Position numbers and translations under genes: made by a program
Origin: Halothiobacillus sp.
GTDB lineage: Bacteria; Pseudomonadota; Gammaproteobacteria; Halothiobacillales; Halothiobacillaceae
NCBI GenBank assembly: GCA_020061705.1
Contig: JAGUXT010000032.1
Location: 1 to 64,000, forward strand
DNA: 64,000 nucleotides
Direction of reading: 5' to 3'
In this document: piece by piece, positions 48,591 through 58,221 of the stretch
How the letters are laid out: each line of letters begins with the position of its first letter
How positions within the stretch are numbered: position 1 is the first letter of the stretch
Notes under the pieces: model-generated
What the model was told of the DNA's origin: nothing
Database searches by the model: none
The model's input: the letters and a program-made list of their open reading frames with translations, nothing else

Positions 48591-48962
48591 ATGCACAACC
48601 TTGAACGTGATGATGTGGCAAAAGAACTGATTATGCCGGATGACGCATCCGCACAGGAGCTGATGCGCGCGGTCGTTACACTAAATTTGCGCCTTGAACA
48701 ACGCCGTCCGGGCAAGCCGATTGTATGTGAGGTGGTAGGCTCCGACCCCCTTGAGTTGGTTGTGGTGATTCCTGGTGATCAGGACTCCTACACTTTGCAG
48801 GCTTTGCGTCATCTCGTTGAAGGCGAGAGCGTAACGCTCAAACGCCGCGACCACGGCAAGATTGTGAGCGGAACGTTGTATCACTGCCGCAAGGCAGTGC
48901 GCGAGGGGGACCACCCCAATCTTCATCTTGCAGGCCTAAAAACCGCACCGGGAGCATTTTAA
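48591..48962 (+). CDS. 123-residue unknown protein within the his operon
   Basis: A soluble protein of no recognised family, inserted between hisA and hisF. Its TAA ends one base before the hisF GTG, so it is translated as part of the operon. The sequence has a polar N-terminal helix region ([18 protein letters not shown]) and a later beta-rich half ([23 protein letters not shown]). There are two cysteines and no membrane segment. Codon use looks like the neighbours. A role tied to histidine synthesis is possible but unproven. Confidence 0.72.
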   Translation: MHNLERDDVAKELIMPDDASAQELMRAVVTLNLRLEQRRPGKPIVCEVVGSDPLELVVVIPGDQDSYTLQALRHLVEGESVTLKRRDHGKIVSGTLYHCRKAVREGDHPNLHLAGLKTAPGAF

Positions 48963-48963
48963 G

Positions 48964-49734
48964 GTGCTCGCCAAGCGCATTATTCCCTGCCTGGATGTGG
49001 CCGATGGTCGCGTGGTCAAAGGCGTGCAGTTTTTGGGGCTACGCGATGCGGGTGATCCAGTGGAAATTGCACGGCGCTATGATGCCGAAGGTGCCGACGA
49101 GCTGACCTTCCTCGACATTTCCGCCAGTCATGAAGGCCGCGAAACCATGCTGCATGTGGTCGAACGCGTGGCGGATGAAGTCTTTATCCCGCTCACTGTG
49201 GGCGGCGGCATTCGCACGGTGGAAGACGTGCGTCGCCTGCTCAATGCTGGCGCGGACAAGGTTTCGATCAATACCGCAGCGGTCACTAACCCGGATTTTG
49301 TGCGTGAGGCCAGCGACAAAGTAGGCAGCCAGTGCATCGTGGTGGCGATTGACGCCAAGCGGGTTTCGCAACCCGGCGAGCCGCTGCGCTGGGAAATTTT
49401 CACCCACGGCGGGCGCAAGCCGACCGGTTTGGATGCGATTGAGTGGGCGAAGAAAATGGTGGCCTATGGTGCAGGCGAGTTGCTGGTGACCAGCATGGAT
49501 CGTGACGGCACGCGCATCGGTTTTGATTTAGAGCTGATGCGCACCATTAGCGAGGCGGTCGAAGTACCGGTCATTGCTTCCGGCGGCGTGGGCAATCTGA
49601 ATCATCTGAATGATGGTGTGCTCAAGGGCAAGGCCGACGCGGTGCTGGCCGCGAGTATTTTCCATTTCGGTGAATTTACAGTGCAACAGGCCAAGGAGCA
49701 CATGGCACAAGCGGGTATCGAGGTGCGCTTGTGA
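48964..49734 (+). CDS. hisF: Imidazole glycerol phosphate synthase, cyclase subunit
   Basis: A barrel enzyme that uses ammonia from HisH to form IGP and [22 protein letters not shown] has the first catalytic Asp and [13 protein letters not shown] the second. 256 residues. The start is GTG at 48964, fixed by the preceding stop and the family N-terminus. Confidence 0.96.
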   Translation: MLAKRIIPCLDVADGRVVKGVQFLGLRDAGDPVEIARRYDAEGADELTFLDISASHEGRETMLHVVERVADEVFIPLTVGGGIRTVEDVRRLLNAGADKVSINTAAVTNPDFVREASDKVGSQCIVVAIDAKRVSQPGEPLRWEIFTHGGRKPTGLDAIEWAKKMVAYGAGELLVTSMDRDGTRIGFDLELMRTISEAVEVPVIASGGVGNLNHLNDGVLKGKADAVLAASIFHFGEFTVQQAKEHMAQAGIEVRL

Positions 49735-50147
49735 GACATCCATCGTTTTTGGATGCAGTGCAATGGACTAGCGACGGACTGGTGCCGGTGATTGCACAGG
49801 ATGCGACCTCCGGTCGGGTACTGATGTTCGCCTGGATGAACCGCGAGGCACTGGCGCAAACCGCCGAACTGGGTGAGGCGGTGTATTGGTCACGCTCGCG
49901 CAACAAACTCTGGCACAAGGGCGAAAGCTCGGGGCATGTGCAAACGGTGCGCGAGATTCGACTGGATTGCGATAACGATGTGATTTTATTGCAGATTGAA
50001 CAACACGGTGGCATTGCCTGTCACACTGGGCGGCAGAGCTGCTTTTACTTGCGCCTTGAAAACGGGCAGTGGGTCGCGGTTGACCCGGTACTGAAAAACC
50101 CGGATGAGATTTACGCGACGCCGCATGAGCCACACACGCATGAATAA
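49731..50147 (+). CDS. hisI: Phosphoribosyl-AMP cyclohydrolase
   Basis: It opens the purine ring of [14 protein letters not shown] and [14 protein letters not shown] are family marks, and the zinc/magnesium ligands are in LDCDND and the [10 protein letters not shown] block. 138 residues. GTG start overlaps the hisF stop (GTGA). It is not fused to HisE. Confidence 0.95.
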   Translation: MRHPSFLDAVQWTSDGLVPVIAQDATSGRVLMFAWMNREALAQTAELGEAVYWSRSRNKLWHKGESSGHVQTVREIRLDCDNDVILLQIEQHGGIACHTGRQSCFYLRLENGQWVAVDPVLKNPDEIYATPHEPHTHE

Positions 50148-50470
50148 TGACCATGAATAACGACGTGCTGAATCAATTACAAGCCGTGCTTGAAGCGCGC
50201 AAACAGGCCGCACCAGAGTCCTCGTATGTGGCCAGCCTGTACGCCAAAGGCCGTGCCACCATCGCCAAAAAACTCGGCGAGGAAGCCGTGGAAACGGTCA
50301 TTGCCGCCATGCAAAATGACCGCGAACAGTTGATTTATGAAACGGCGGACTTATGGTTTCACAGCATGGTATTGCTGGCGGATGCGGGGCTTGAGCCGCA
50401 GGATGTGCTGAATGAGCTGGCGCGGCGTTTTGGCCTTTCTGGACATGATGAAAAAGCTTCACGCGTATAG
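50147..50470 (+). CDS. hisE: Phosphoribosyl-ATP pyrophosphohydrolase
   Basis: It removes pyrophosphate from PR-ATP. The MazG-like metal motif is [13 protein letters not shown], followed by [13 protein letters not shown]. 107 residues. Start ATG overlaps the hisI stop (TAATG). It closes the his run. Confidence 0.95.
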   Translation: MTMNNDVLNQLQAVLEARKQAAPESSYVASLYAKGRATIAKKLGEEAVETVIAAMQNDREQLIYETADLWFHSMVLLADAGLEPQDVLNELARRFGLSGHDEKASRV

Positions 50471-50478
50471 CCTCAAAC

Positions 50479-50580
50479 AGGACTTACGCAAAAGTGTTCA
50501 AGCAAGGCAAAGCTTTGATGCCAGTACACTTGGTAAGGCGAGGCGCTTGAACGTCGCTGGGGCGGTTTTGCGTAAGTCCT
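50479..50580. repeat. MITE family A, copy 3
   Basis: A 102-bp copy with the cleanest ends: AGGACTTACGCAAAA at the left and TTTTGCGTAAGTCCT at the right form a perfect 15-bp terminal inverted repeat. It sits between hisE and tatA and separates the two gene groups. Internal sequence matches copies at 35268 and 60550. Confidence 0.88.
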
Positions 50581-50644
50581 TTTAAAATTTCTGTATCATT
50601 CACCACTAATGTTCCTTTAACCCCTTTATTTGAGGATTTATCGC

Positions 50645-50911
50645 ATGGGCGCTTTTAGCATTTGGCATCTTCTGATTGTTTTGGTCATCGTGATCTTGTT
50701 GTTTGGCACCAAGCGCCTGAAAAGCATCGGTAGCGACATGGGTAACGCGATCAAAGGCTTCCGCCAAGCCGTCAAAGACGAGTCCAAGGATGACACCGCA
50801 ACACCGCCTGCAGATAACAACGCCAACGCGCAAAACCTGCCTCCGCAACCCGCCACACAGCAAGCTCGCGTAATTGAAGGCGAAGCAACCCGCGAAAACA
50901 CCAAGTCTTGA
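50645..50911 (+). CDS. tatA: Sec-independent translocase protein TatA
   Basis: A pore-forming subunit of the Tat export system. [20 protein letters not shown] is the membrane helix, followed by the amphipathic [20 protein letters not shown]. 88 residues. ATG 50645 is chosen over 50630 because it gives the standard MG start and GAGG lies ahead of it. Confidence 0.95.
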   Translation: MGAFSIWHLLIVLVIVILLFGTKRLKSIGSDMGNAIKGFRQAVKDESKDDTATPPADNNANAQNLPPQPATQQARVIEGEATRENTKS

Positions 50912-50986
50912 TGCCCCGACTCCATCGGGCATGGATCGTGGCCGATCTTCTCGCGGATGGACAGCGGCACAGCCTGAGTAAGCAGC

Positions 50987-51589
50987 ATGTTTGATCTCAG
51001 TTTCTGGGAAATTTTGGTGATCGGTATTATCGCCGTCATCGTGGTGGGTCCTGAGCGTCTGCCTGGTATGGCCTATACGGCGGGGAAGTGGATCACCAAG
51101 GTGAAGCGCTTTGTGGCGAATGCCAGAGCGGAAGTCGAAAGTGAATTCAATACCGCCGAGCTGCGCAAGCTGATGAGTGTGCAGGAAGAAGAAATGCAAA
51201 AGCTGCGCAAACTGGTGGAAGACACGCGCCACGATGTTGAGCAAAGCCAGCATCTACTGACTCAATCGGTGGACGAAGCTGCTCAATCGGTGCGCGCTAC
51301 CGTCGCTCCGGCGAGCGAAACTCAACCCGTCGTGCCTGCTGTCGAAAGCACTCCGCCCACACTCAGCAAAGCATCGGATGTCGCCGTACCTGTCGCTGGG
51401 CTCTCCGTGGCCGGACCCGAAGTTGAGGCCACGCTCCCTCCCGCCACGGCCCAAACCATCGAAGATGAAATGCAGGCGCTCAGCCAATCCTTGGGAGAAA
51501 CACTGCATCGACCAAGCTTCGGCGCGGCACAAGAAACAGCCGATGCCGCCACACCAGCCCCAGAACAAACACCCAGGGCCAGCGCATGA
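50987..51589 (+). CDS. tatB: Sec-independent translocase protein TatB
   Basis: A Tat receptor component. MFDLSFWEILVIGIIAVIVV is the helix and GPERLPGMAYTAGKWI the conserved hinge. After a charged helical region the C-terminal ~90 residues are Ala/Pro/Thr-rich and likely disordered. 200 residues. The end overlaps tatC by 4 bases. Confidence 0.94.
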   Translation: MFDLSFWEILVIGIIAVIVVGPERLPGMAYTAGKWITKVKRFVANARAEVESEFNTAELRKLMSVQEEEMQKLRKLVEDTRHDVEQSQHLLTQSVDEAAQSVRATVAPASETQPVVPAVESTPPTLSKASDVAVPVAGLSVAGPEVEATLPPATAQTIEDEMQALSQSLGETLHRPSFGAAQETADAATPAPEQTPRASA

Positions 51590-52758
51590 CCCAGCCATCT
51601 TCTTCACCTGATATGTCCACGCTTTCCGAGGGCATGAAGGCCTTTGTCGCGCATCTGATCGAATTGCGTGACCGCCTGTTGCGCGCCGTGCTCGCCATCG
51701 TGGTGTTGATGGTGATGCTCTTTCCATGGGCCAGCGAATTATTCACCATTTTCGCCACCCCGGTTCTCAACAGCCTGCCCGACGGGCAAACCATGATCGC
51801 CACCGGGGCCATTTCACCGTTTTTTATCCCGATCAAGCTCGCCGCACTGGCCGCCGTGTTTATCGCCATGCCTTATATCCTCTACCAGCTCTGGGCGTTT
51901 ATTGCTCCGGGCTTGTACCAGCATGAAAAGCGCCTTGCCATGCCGCTGATCGTGTCCAGCTCCGTATTATTTTATGTCGGCGCCGGCTTTGCCTATTTTA
52001 TTGTCATCCCCGCCGTATTCCATTTCATGGCCATGTTCGCACCTGAAGGGGTGTCGTTTATGCCTGATATTGGCAGCTACCTCGATTTCGCCATTGGCTT
52101 GTTCTTTACCTTTGGCTTGGCTTTTGAAGTCCCGGTCGCGGTGGTTTTGTTGAGCATGGTCGGCATCGTCACCCCCGACCAACTGGCAGAAAAGCGTCGT
52201 TACGCTATTTTGGTGGCATTTATTATTGGTGCCATTTTCACCCCACCCGATATTTTGTCGCAATTCATGCTCGCCATTCCTGTGTGGATGCTCTATGAGC
52301 TGGGCATTCTGGTCGCGCGCGTCATGGTGAAAAACAAGGCTAAAGAGGACGATGAGGAGTCCGCCGACGAGAACAACGAAGATATGCAAAAGCTTTCCCC
52401 TCCCATCGCCAAAGCCGCGTTACCCGCAGCCCTTGCTGGCGAGCTGAGCGCGGATGAGGCCAACGCAACGCCGCCCACTGACACCGCGCCTACTGAAACG
52501 GATGCGCACGACGCGCTTGATATGGATGCCGAGTTTTTGCGTGCCGAAGAAGAAGAGCGCCGCCTGAATGCGGGCGAGGCACTTGAACCCGCGCAACAAC
52601 CAGCTGAGCAATCTGGCGTGGATCATGCTGCTGAAATGAATCAGCCGGATGATGAACCCGGTCTCATCCACCGCGATGATCGCAGCACATCCTTGCAAGA
52701 GCCATTGCCACCCCATGAAACCGATGACGATGCTCAACCGAATAAACCAAATCCATGA
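51586..52758 (+). CDS. tatC: TatC with long acidic C-terminal tail
   Basis: The multi-spanning Tat core that recognises twin-arginine signals. HLIELRDRLLRAVLAIVV is the conserved N-terminus, with six helices ending near residue 250. A further ~140 residues form an acidic, low-complexity cytoplasmic tail (ESADENNEDMQ..., DMDAEFLRAEEEERRL). TatC is usually about 250-260 residues, so this tail is unusual. The stop overlaps the gpmI start (ATGA). Confidence 0.94.
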   Translation: MTQPSSSPDMSTLSEGMKAFVAHLIELRDRLLRAVLAIVVLMVMLFPWASELFTIFATPVLNSLPDGQTMIATGAISPFFIPIKLAALAAVFIAMPYILYQLWAFIAPGLYQHEKRLAMPLIVSSSVLFYVGAGFAYFIVIPAVFHFMAMFAPEGVSFMPDIGSYLDFAIGLFFTFGLAFEVPVAVVLLSMVGIVTPDQLAEKRRYAILVAFIIGAIFTPPDILSQFMLAIPVWMLYELGILVARVMVKNKAKEDDEESADENNEDMQKLSPPIAKAALPAALAGELSADEANATPPTDTAPTETDAHDALDMDAEFLRAEEEERRLNAGEALEPAQQPAEQSGVDHAAEMNQPDDEPGLIHRDDRSTSLQEPLPPHETDDDAQPNKPNP

Positions 52759-54311
52759 GTACGCACACCATGTCTAATCTTGCTCCACGCAGCCCCGTTG
52801 TTCTCATTATTCTTGACGGTGTAGGCGTTAACCCAAGCCGCAGCAACAATGCCGTTGCTCTTGCGCATACACCGCGCCTTGATGATTTTATGGCGCACCG
52901 CCCGCACACGGTGCTCGAAGCCTCCGGTCGTGCCTGCGGCTTGCCGGATGGTCAAATGGGCAACTCCGAAGTCGGCCACCTGACCCTCGGCTGTGGCGAA
53001 CTACACCGGCAGGATCTGGTACGCATTGATGATGCCATTGCCGATGGCAGCTTCTTTGACGTTCCCGCACTGGTCGCTGCGGCGCAAAAATCCGCCAAAA
53101 ATAAGCGCCCACTGCATTTGCTCGGCCTGGTCTCCGATGGCGGCGTACATAGCCACATCGACCATCTGCTGGCGCTTATCAAGCTAGCCAAGTCGCATGG
53201 TGCACGTCCCCTGCTGCATATGTTTACCGATGGCCGTGATACCGCGCCTCGAAGCGCAATCACCTACCTTGCCGAAGTCGAAGCTGCGCTGGCTGAAGCG
53301 GGTGGGGCGATTGCCAGTATCTCCGGTCGCTATTACGCCATGGATCGAGATCAGCGCTGGGAGCGCACCCTCAAGACCTGGAATGCCATCGTGCTTGGCG
53401 AGGGAGCTCAGGCCAACGATGCTCGTGCGGCTATCCAAGCCAGCTACGATGAGGGTATCAATGACGAATTTATCCAACCCGTCGTTCTCCCGGCGTATGA
53501 GCGCCCTCACGCTGAGGATGGCGTGATTTTCTTTAATTTCCGCAATGACCGTCCACGCCAACTCGCCGAAGCACTCGGCCAAAAAACCTTTACCGGCTTC
53601 GATCGTTTTGAGTTTGATCCGCTGACTGTCACCTCACTGACCGAATACGATCCGCGCTTCCTCTCGCCGATCGGCTTTCCGCCCGAGCGCCCCGGTGTCA
53701 CCTTGGGTGAAGTCATTAGCCAAGCAGGCTACAAGCAGTTCCATTGTGCAGAAACTGAAAAATATGCCCATGTCACCTTCTTTTTCAATGGCGGCAAGGA
53801 GCAACCCTACGCTGGTGAAGACCGAGTCATGGTGCCTTCGCCTAAGGTCGCCACCTACGATCTGATGCCCGAAATGAGCGCCGAGGGCGTGGCAGATGCC
53901 ACCATTGCGGCAATCGAAAAGAATGAATACAGCTTCATTCTGGTGAACTTTGCCAATGGAGACATGGTCGGGCATACCGCCGTACGTGAAGCCGTGATCA
54001 AGGCCGTCGAAGCGGTTGATACACAAGCCGGGCGCGTAGTCGATGCAGCAGTAGCGGCTGGCTACAGTGTAATTATGACCGCCGACCATGGTAACTGTGA
54101 CGAGATGATAGACCCGATTACCGGCGAACCGCATACCCAGCACACCATTTACCCCGTGCCCTGTGTACTGCTTGATAAGGCACCGTGGCGCTTGCGCACC
54201 GGCGGCGGCATTGCCAATATTGCAGGCACAGTGCTTGAGCTGATGGGGCTACCCGCACCCAAGAAGATGAAGCCATCTTTGTTGCTGGAAAGCGTGCAAC
54301 GGCCAGGCTAA
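52755..54311 (+). CDS. gpmI: 2,3-bisphosphoglycerate-independent phosphoglycerate mutase
   Basis: It interconverts 3- and 2-phosphoglycerate with two manganese ions. VVLIILDGVGVN starts the metal site, QMGNSEVGHLTLG holds the phosphorylated Ser, and VSDGGVHSH and MTADHGNCDEM complete it. 518 residues. ATG 52755 overlaps tatC; ATG 52770 is an alternative only five codons later. Confidence 0.95.
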   Translation: MSTHTMSNLAPRSPVVLIILDGVGVNPSRSNNAVALAHTPRLDDFMAHRPHTVLEASGRACGLPDGQMGNSEVGHLTLGCGELHRQDLVRIDDAIADGSFFDVPALVAAAQKSAKNKRPLHLLGLVSDGGVHSHIDHLLALIKLAKSHGARPLLHMFTDGRDTAPRSAITYLAEVEAALAEAGGAIASISGRYYAMDRDQRWERTLKTWNAIVLGEGAQANDARAAIQASYDEGINDEFIQPVVLPAYERPHAEDGVIFFNFRNDRPRQLAEALGQKTFTGFDRFEFDPLTVTSLTEYDPRFLSPIGFPPERPGVTLGEVISQAGYKQFHCAETEKYAHVTFFFNGGKEQPYAGEDRVMVPSPKVATYDLMPEMSAEGVADATIAAIEKNEYSFILVNFANGDMVGHTAVREAVIKAVEAVDTQAGRVVDAAVAAGYSVIMTADHGNCDEMIDPITGEPHTQHTIYPVPCVLLDKAPWRLRTGGGIANIAGTVLELMGLPAPKKMKPSLLLESVQRPG

Positions 54312-54330
54312 ATCGCTTCTGCCCCCAAAC

Positions 54331-54357
54331 AAAAACCCGCGTCATGCGGGGTTTTTT
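54331..54357 (+). terminator. Intrinsic terminator after gpmI
   Basis: AAAACCCGC and GCGGGGTTTT pair around a GTCAT loop with a T-run. It ends the his-tat-gpmI group. The rest of 54312-54604 shows no gene. Confidence 0.85.
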
Positions 54358-54553
54358 ATTGCCAACGCCAAGCAAAGGGCACTTCTATAAATCCGCTTAA
54401 TCCGCGCGTCCCGTTCTCTCACTCCTTGGGCTTCCTTGCCCAAGGCCTGCTGCGCAGGAAAGGCGCTCGAATCTGACTGCGCCAATCAATAGCTTGGTCG
54501 TCTTGATCGAATTAAAAAAGTGCCCCAAAAAGTCCTGGCAGCCAAACGCGCCC

Positions 54554-54582
54554 ATAAAAAAGCCGCCCACATGGGGCGGCTT
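54554..54582 (-). terminator. Intrinsic terminator of the cytochrome c gene
   Basis: On the minus strand AAGCCGCCCC and a near-complement GGGCGGCTT form a strong stem, followed by six T. It lies about 22 bases past the cytochrome stop. Confidence 0.85.
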
Positions 54583-54604
54583 GGTCACACTAAGCCACTA
54601 GGAG

Positions 54605-55702
54605 TTAGTGTGCGCCAACGGGCTTCAAGGTGCCGATATAAGCCGCTACAGCAGCGGTGTCTTCAGCATCCAGGCCTTGTGCCACTGGCCACATGAACGA
54701 AGAGTTCGGGCCAACGGACTTGCCAGACTTGTAGATGGCCATCAATGCTGTGACCGCGCTGGCAGGGTGTCCAGGCATCATCGGTGCATTCAACAAGCGG
54801 CTGGTGTGCGCCTCTTCAGTGCCATGGCACAGGGCGCAGGTAGTGTAAATCGCACGACCACGTGCCAGCACTGCTTGATCGACAGCAGCAGGGGCGGCGG
54901 CGGCCGGAGCCGTTGCTGATGCTGCAGGAGCCGCACCACCCATACCACCAATGTAAGCTGCCAGGTTGTCGATGTCAGCATCGGTCAGCGCCTTGGCATT
55001 TGGTGCCATCATGGCGGTGTTGGCACCAACGGTTTCACCCGCACGGTACTTTTTGAGCAAGTCAGCAATTTTATCCGCTGGTGTACCGGCCAATTTCGGG
55101 AACATGCCCGCGCCTTCACCGTTCGCACCGTGGCACGCTGCGCAGGTTGCATACTTCTCTTTGCCAAGTGCCGCATCGCCCTTGCCTGCCGCCGCAGGTG
55201 CCGCAGCAGCAGGTGCGGCAACAGCGGCACTACCACCCAATGATGCAATGAATGCACCCAAATCGGCGATATTGGCATCTGTCAATGCCTTGGCATTCGG
55301 TGCCATCATGGCAGTATTCGCGCCGACGGTTTCACCCGCACGGTATTTCTTCAGCAGGTCTGCTGCCTTGTCGGCGCTCAGACCGGTCAGTTTTGGGAAC
55401 ATGCCCGCGCCCTCACCCTTGGCACCGTGGCATGCTGCGCAGGTCGCGAACAGGGCTTGACCCGCTGCAACGTCGCCTGCACCACCGGCAGCCGGGGCGG
55501 CGGTCGCTGCCGCCGGAGCCGGGGCTGCTGCGGGTGCTGTTGCCACTGCTGGCTCAGTCATCACAGGACCACGCGTGGTGTTTTTGTTGATGGTGCCCAC
55601 AAAAGCAACAATCAAATAAATCACTGCAACCAACAATACCAGGGCGCCAACCCCAGTCACGACCTTCGCCATCGGATCGACTTTAACTTCATGCTCTGCC
55701 AC
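54605..55702 (-). CDS. Membrane-anchored triheme cytochrome c
   Basis: A periplasmic electron carrier of 365 residues. An N-terminal helix (VVTGVGALVLLVAVIYLIVAF) anchors it. Three class I heme domains follow, with CAACH, CAACH and CALCH motifs. The first two domains are almost identical over ~60 residues (LLKKYRAGETVGANTAMMAP in both), a sign of recent duplication; Ala/Pro-rich linkers separate the domains. MMAP and FMWP probably hold the axial Met. The start is GTG 55702, with GAGGAG 8 bases ahead. Partners are unknown, but it fits respiratory chains of sulfur or iron oxidisers. Confidence 0.87.
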   Translation of the reverse strand: MAEHEVKVDPMAKVVTGVGALVLLVAVIYLIVAFVGTINKNTTRGPVMTEPAVATAPAAAPAPAAATAAPAAGGAGDVAAGQALFATCAACHGAKGEGAGMFPKLTGLSADKAADLLKKYRAGETVGANTAMMAPNAKALTDANIADLGAFIASLGGSAAVAAPAAAAPAAAGKGDAALGKEKYATCAACHGANGEGAGMFPKLAGTPADKIADLLKKYRAGETVGANTAMMAPNAKALTDADIDNLAAYIGGMGGAAPAASATAPAAAAPAAVDQAVLARGRAIYTTCALCHGTEEAHTSRLLNAPMMPGHPASAVTALMAIYKSGKSVGPNSSFMWPVAQGLDAEDTAAVAAYIGTLKPVGAH

Positions 55703-55767
55703 GGCAATACTCCTCAAGGTTTTTGTTATGGTTTCGGCGGCACATGATTGCCCGCGAAATTATGCGG

Positions 55768-55773
55768 ATTATA
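55768..55773 (-). promoter_or_regulatory. Possible -10 box of the cytochrome c gene
   Basis: The minus strand reads a perfect TATAAT 66 bases before the GTG start. The expected -35 region has no good match, so an activator may be needed, or the box may be chance. Confidence 0.35.
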
Positions 55774-55936
55774 GGCTGTGCAAAGCCTGTCCCGATAATA
55801 AGAGGATTTTAGCGTATTTATTCTTAGTTTATTAGGAACTTCTTAACAACGCGCTACAAAGAGCCGGTTCTAACGTTTCCTTGCGCTGGCTTTCAGGCTA
55901 CATTGTCACTTCATTTTGGCTTCCATCAGTTTTCTT

Positions 55937-57160
55937 ATGCCCTCCTTTGTCTGGACAGCGCTTGATGCTTCGGGTCATACCCGCAAAGGGATGCAGGAAG
56001 GCGACTCCGCTCGTCTCGTGCGCCAAACCCTGCGTGAACAGGGGTTAAGCCCTCTATCCGTCGAACTTGGTGCAGAGCAGGCGCGTGAATCCGCTGCACC
56101 GGGTGGACTGCGCATGTTTCGACCCACTGTCGGTGCTGCGGAACTGGCCTTAATTACGCGCCAGTTAGCCACCCTGGTGCAAGCGGGTTTACCCATCGAC
56201 ACGGCTCTGGGTTCGGTGGCTCGGCAGAGTGAGCGGGCAGCAACGCGGCAGATTGTGCATGCCGTGCGCTCCAGAGTAATGGAAGGACATACTTTTGCCG
56301 ACGCGTTGAGTGAGTTCCCGCGCGTATTTCCGGAATTGTATATTTCCACCGTGGCCGCTGGCGAACAATCCGGGCATCTCGACACGGTACTGGAGCGACT
56401 GGCGGATTACACCGAATCGCGTGAATCCTTGCGTCGCAAGGTGCAACTGGCTTTGTTTTATCCTGGCCTACTCACTTTAATGGCCATCGTCGTGGTCATG
56501 GGCTTGCTTACCTATGTCGTGCCGCAGGTCACACAGGTGTTCGAGCATCTTGGACAAAAACTCCCCACTCTGACCCAAGGGTTGCTGGCCGTATCGGGGT
56601 TTTTACGTGTGTACGGCTTGTGGCTGATTGGCGGCATTGTGCTGGGCGTTTGGGCATTTAAGCGTGCTTTACGTGTGCCCGGCTTCAAGCGTCAGTGGCA
56701 TCATTTGTTGCTAAGCTTACCCGTGATCGGACGACTGATTCGCGGGGTGAATACGGCGCGTTTTGCACGCACACTGGGCATTTTGGCTTCAGCGGGCGTG
56801 TCGATTCTGGAGGCCATGCGGATTGCGGCTTCAGTGATGGATAATCTTCCCATGCGCGAAGCTGTCGAAGCTGCGACAGTACAAGTGCGCGAAGGGGTAG
56901 GTATTGCGCGAGCATTGGAAGAGAGCAAACTTTTTCCACCCATGACTGTCCAGCTAATTGCCTCTGGCGAACAGTCCGGACGGCTGCGCCCGATGCTGGA
57001 TCGCGCTGCCGTGCAGCAGGAAGGCGAGTTGTCGGGCATTATTGCCACCGCGCTTGGCTTGTTCGAGCCTGTGCTGATCATGGTGATGGGCGGCGTGGTT
57101 CTGATTATCGTTTTGGCAATTCTGATGCCTATTTTTGAATTAAATCAACTAGTTAAGTAA
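55937..57160 (+). CDS. gspF: Type II secretion system inner-membrane protein F
   Basis: The platform protein of type II secretion. Two GspF repeats are visible, each with the TRQLATLVQAGLPI or RFARTLGILASAGVSI start and a SGEQSG-like box (AAGEQSGHLDTVLERLADY; ASGEQSGRLRPMLDRAA). Three membrane helices. 407 residues. ATG 55937 (MPSFVWTALDASG) is the family start; TTG 55916 is the open-frame limit. No gspE is beside it. Confidence 0.93.
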   Translation: MPSFVWTALDASGHTRKGMQEGDSARLVRQTLREQGLSPLSVELGAEQARESAAPGGLRMFRPTVGAAELALITRQLATLVQAGLPIDTALGSVARQSERAATRQIVHAVRSRVMEGHTFADALSEFPRVFPELYISTVAAGEQSGHLDTVLERLADYTESRESLRRKVQLALFYPGLLTLMAIVVVMGLLTYVVPQVTQVFEHLGQKLPTLTQGLLAVSGFLRVYGLWLIGGIVLGVWAFKRALRVPGFKRQWHHLLLSLPVIGRLIRGVNTARFARTLGILASAGVSILEAMRIAASVMDNLPMREAVEAATVQVREGVGIARALEESKLFPPMTVQLIASGEQSGRLRPMLDRAAVQQEGELSGIIATALGLFEPVLIMVMGGVVLIIVLAILMPIFELNQLVK

Positions 57161-57172
57161 AGAGGTTCTAGC

Positions 57173-57604
57173 GTGCGCCATAAGCAAAGTGGTTTTACCC
57201 TGATTGAAGTGATGGTGGTGGTGGTGATTTTGTCGATTTTGGCTGCGATTGTCGTGCCCAAGATCATGGATCGCCCGGATGAGGCGCGCATCACCAAGGC
57301 CAAGCAGGATATTCGTGCGCTTGAAGCGGCACTGAATCTGTACAAACTGGACAATTTTATTTATCCAACCACCGATCAGGGACTTGAGGCACTGGTGCAG
57401 CCGCCGACCATTGCGCCAGAACCCCCCAAGTGGAAGCAGGGTGGCTATCTTGACCGCATGCCGCTCGATCCATGGGGCAAGGCATATTTGTATTTGTCAC
57501 CCGGCGATCAGGGGCGTGCGTTTGATTTGTATTCGCTGGGTGCGGATGGCCAGCCTGGCGGCGCGGGTGCGGCTGCTGATATTGGTAACTGGGAGGCGCA
57601 GTGA
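57173..57604 (+). CDS. gspG: Type II secretion major pseudopilin
   Basis: The main pseudopilus subunit. The prepilin site is [20 protein letters not shown], cut before F with Glu at +5. The conserved C-terminus includes [12 protein letters not shown] and [13 protein letters not shown], and ends in a calcium-loop-like [10 protein letters not shown]. 143 residues. GTG start with AAAGAGG ahead. It follows gspF by 12 bases. Confidence 0.95.
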   Translation: MRHKQSGFTLIEVMVVVVILSILAAIVVPKIMDRPDEARITKAKQDIRALEAALNLYKLDNFIYPTTDQGLEALVQPPTIAPEPPKWKQGGYLDRMPLDPWGKAYLYLSPGDQGRAFDLYSLGADGQPGGAGAAADIGNWEAQ

Positions 57605-58221
57605 ACGATACGCCACCAAACTCAAAACATGACCCAGAGCATGAATCCGAGCAAGTCTTGATTCTGCGCGATGAAGTTCATTATCGCGCCATTCCGGAAG
57701 GCGAGCCGCTTGAGGGTGAGGTCTTGCCGCAGGCGGGCGAACAGTTCGATGCGGCCACACGGCGCATAAGCAAACCGTTCAACACGCTGTGGTGGGTGAG
57801 CCTGGTTATGACCGTATGGCTGGTTTGGTTGACGCTGCGCGGCGATCCGACGGGCATTATGAACGTGCTCCTGGCGCTGATTCTGGCACTACCCTTTTTG
57901 GTTCTGAGTGCCGCTCGCCTGGCCTTGGCGGGTGTGTTTGCCCTGTTACGCGATGGCGTTCAACAGGCTCATGCCATGCCCAAAAACGCCCAGCAATGGC
58001 AAGACACCATGCGTAACGCACGCGAACACGCAGGCAAGGCGCGGGCGAGCGAGTGGATGGGCGCAGCAGGCAAAGTTAGCGACACCGTGGATGGCGTACG
58101 CACGGCAGCGCAAGCACTTATGCTCACACCCGGATTCTTTGCAGCCTTGGCGCTGTCGCTTTTGGCGACACTGATTATGCTTCCGGTAACGTTGTTTACC
58201 CTGTTGCTCGTCGTGTTCTAA
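57601..58221 (+). CDS. Unknown inner-membrane protein coupled to gspG
   Basis: A 206-residue protein with two helices near residues 64-105 ([37 protein letters not shown]), another near the end ([20 protein letters not shown]), and an acidic N-terminus. The middle loop is helical and polar. No family recognised. The GTG start overlaps the gspG stop, which suggests linked expression with the secretion genes or with folM, which follows directly. Confidence 0.7.
   Translation: MNDTPPNSKHDPEHESEQVLILRDEVHYRAIPEGEPLEGEVLPQAGEQFDAATRRISKPFNTLWWVSLVMTVWLVWLTLRGDPTGIMNVLLALILALPFLVLSAARLALAGVFALLRDGVQQAHAMPKNAQQWQDTMRNAREHAGKARASEWMGAAGKVSDTVDGVRTAAQALMLTPGFFAALALSLLATLIMLPVTLFTLLLVVF

Noticed and set aside
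54397-54588. 63-residue minus-strand ORF between gpmI and the cytochrome
   Set aside because: No ribosome site, ends in the cytochrome terminator region, and resembles no family.
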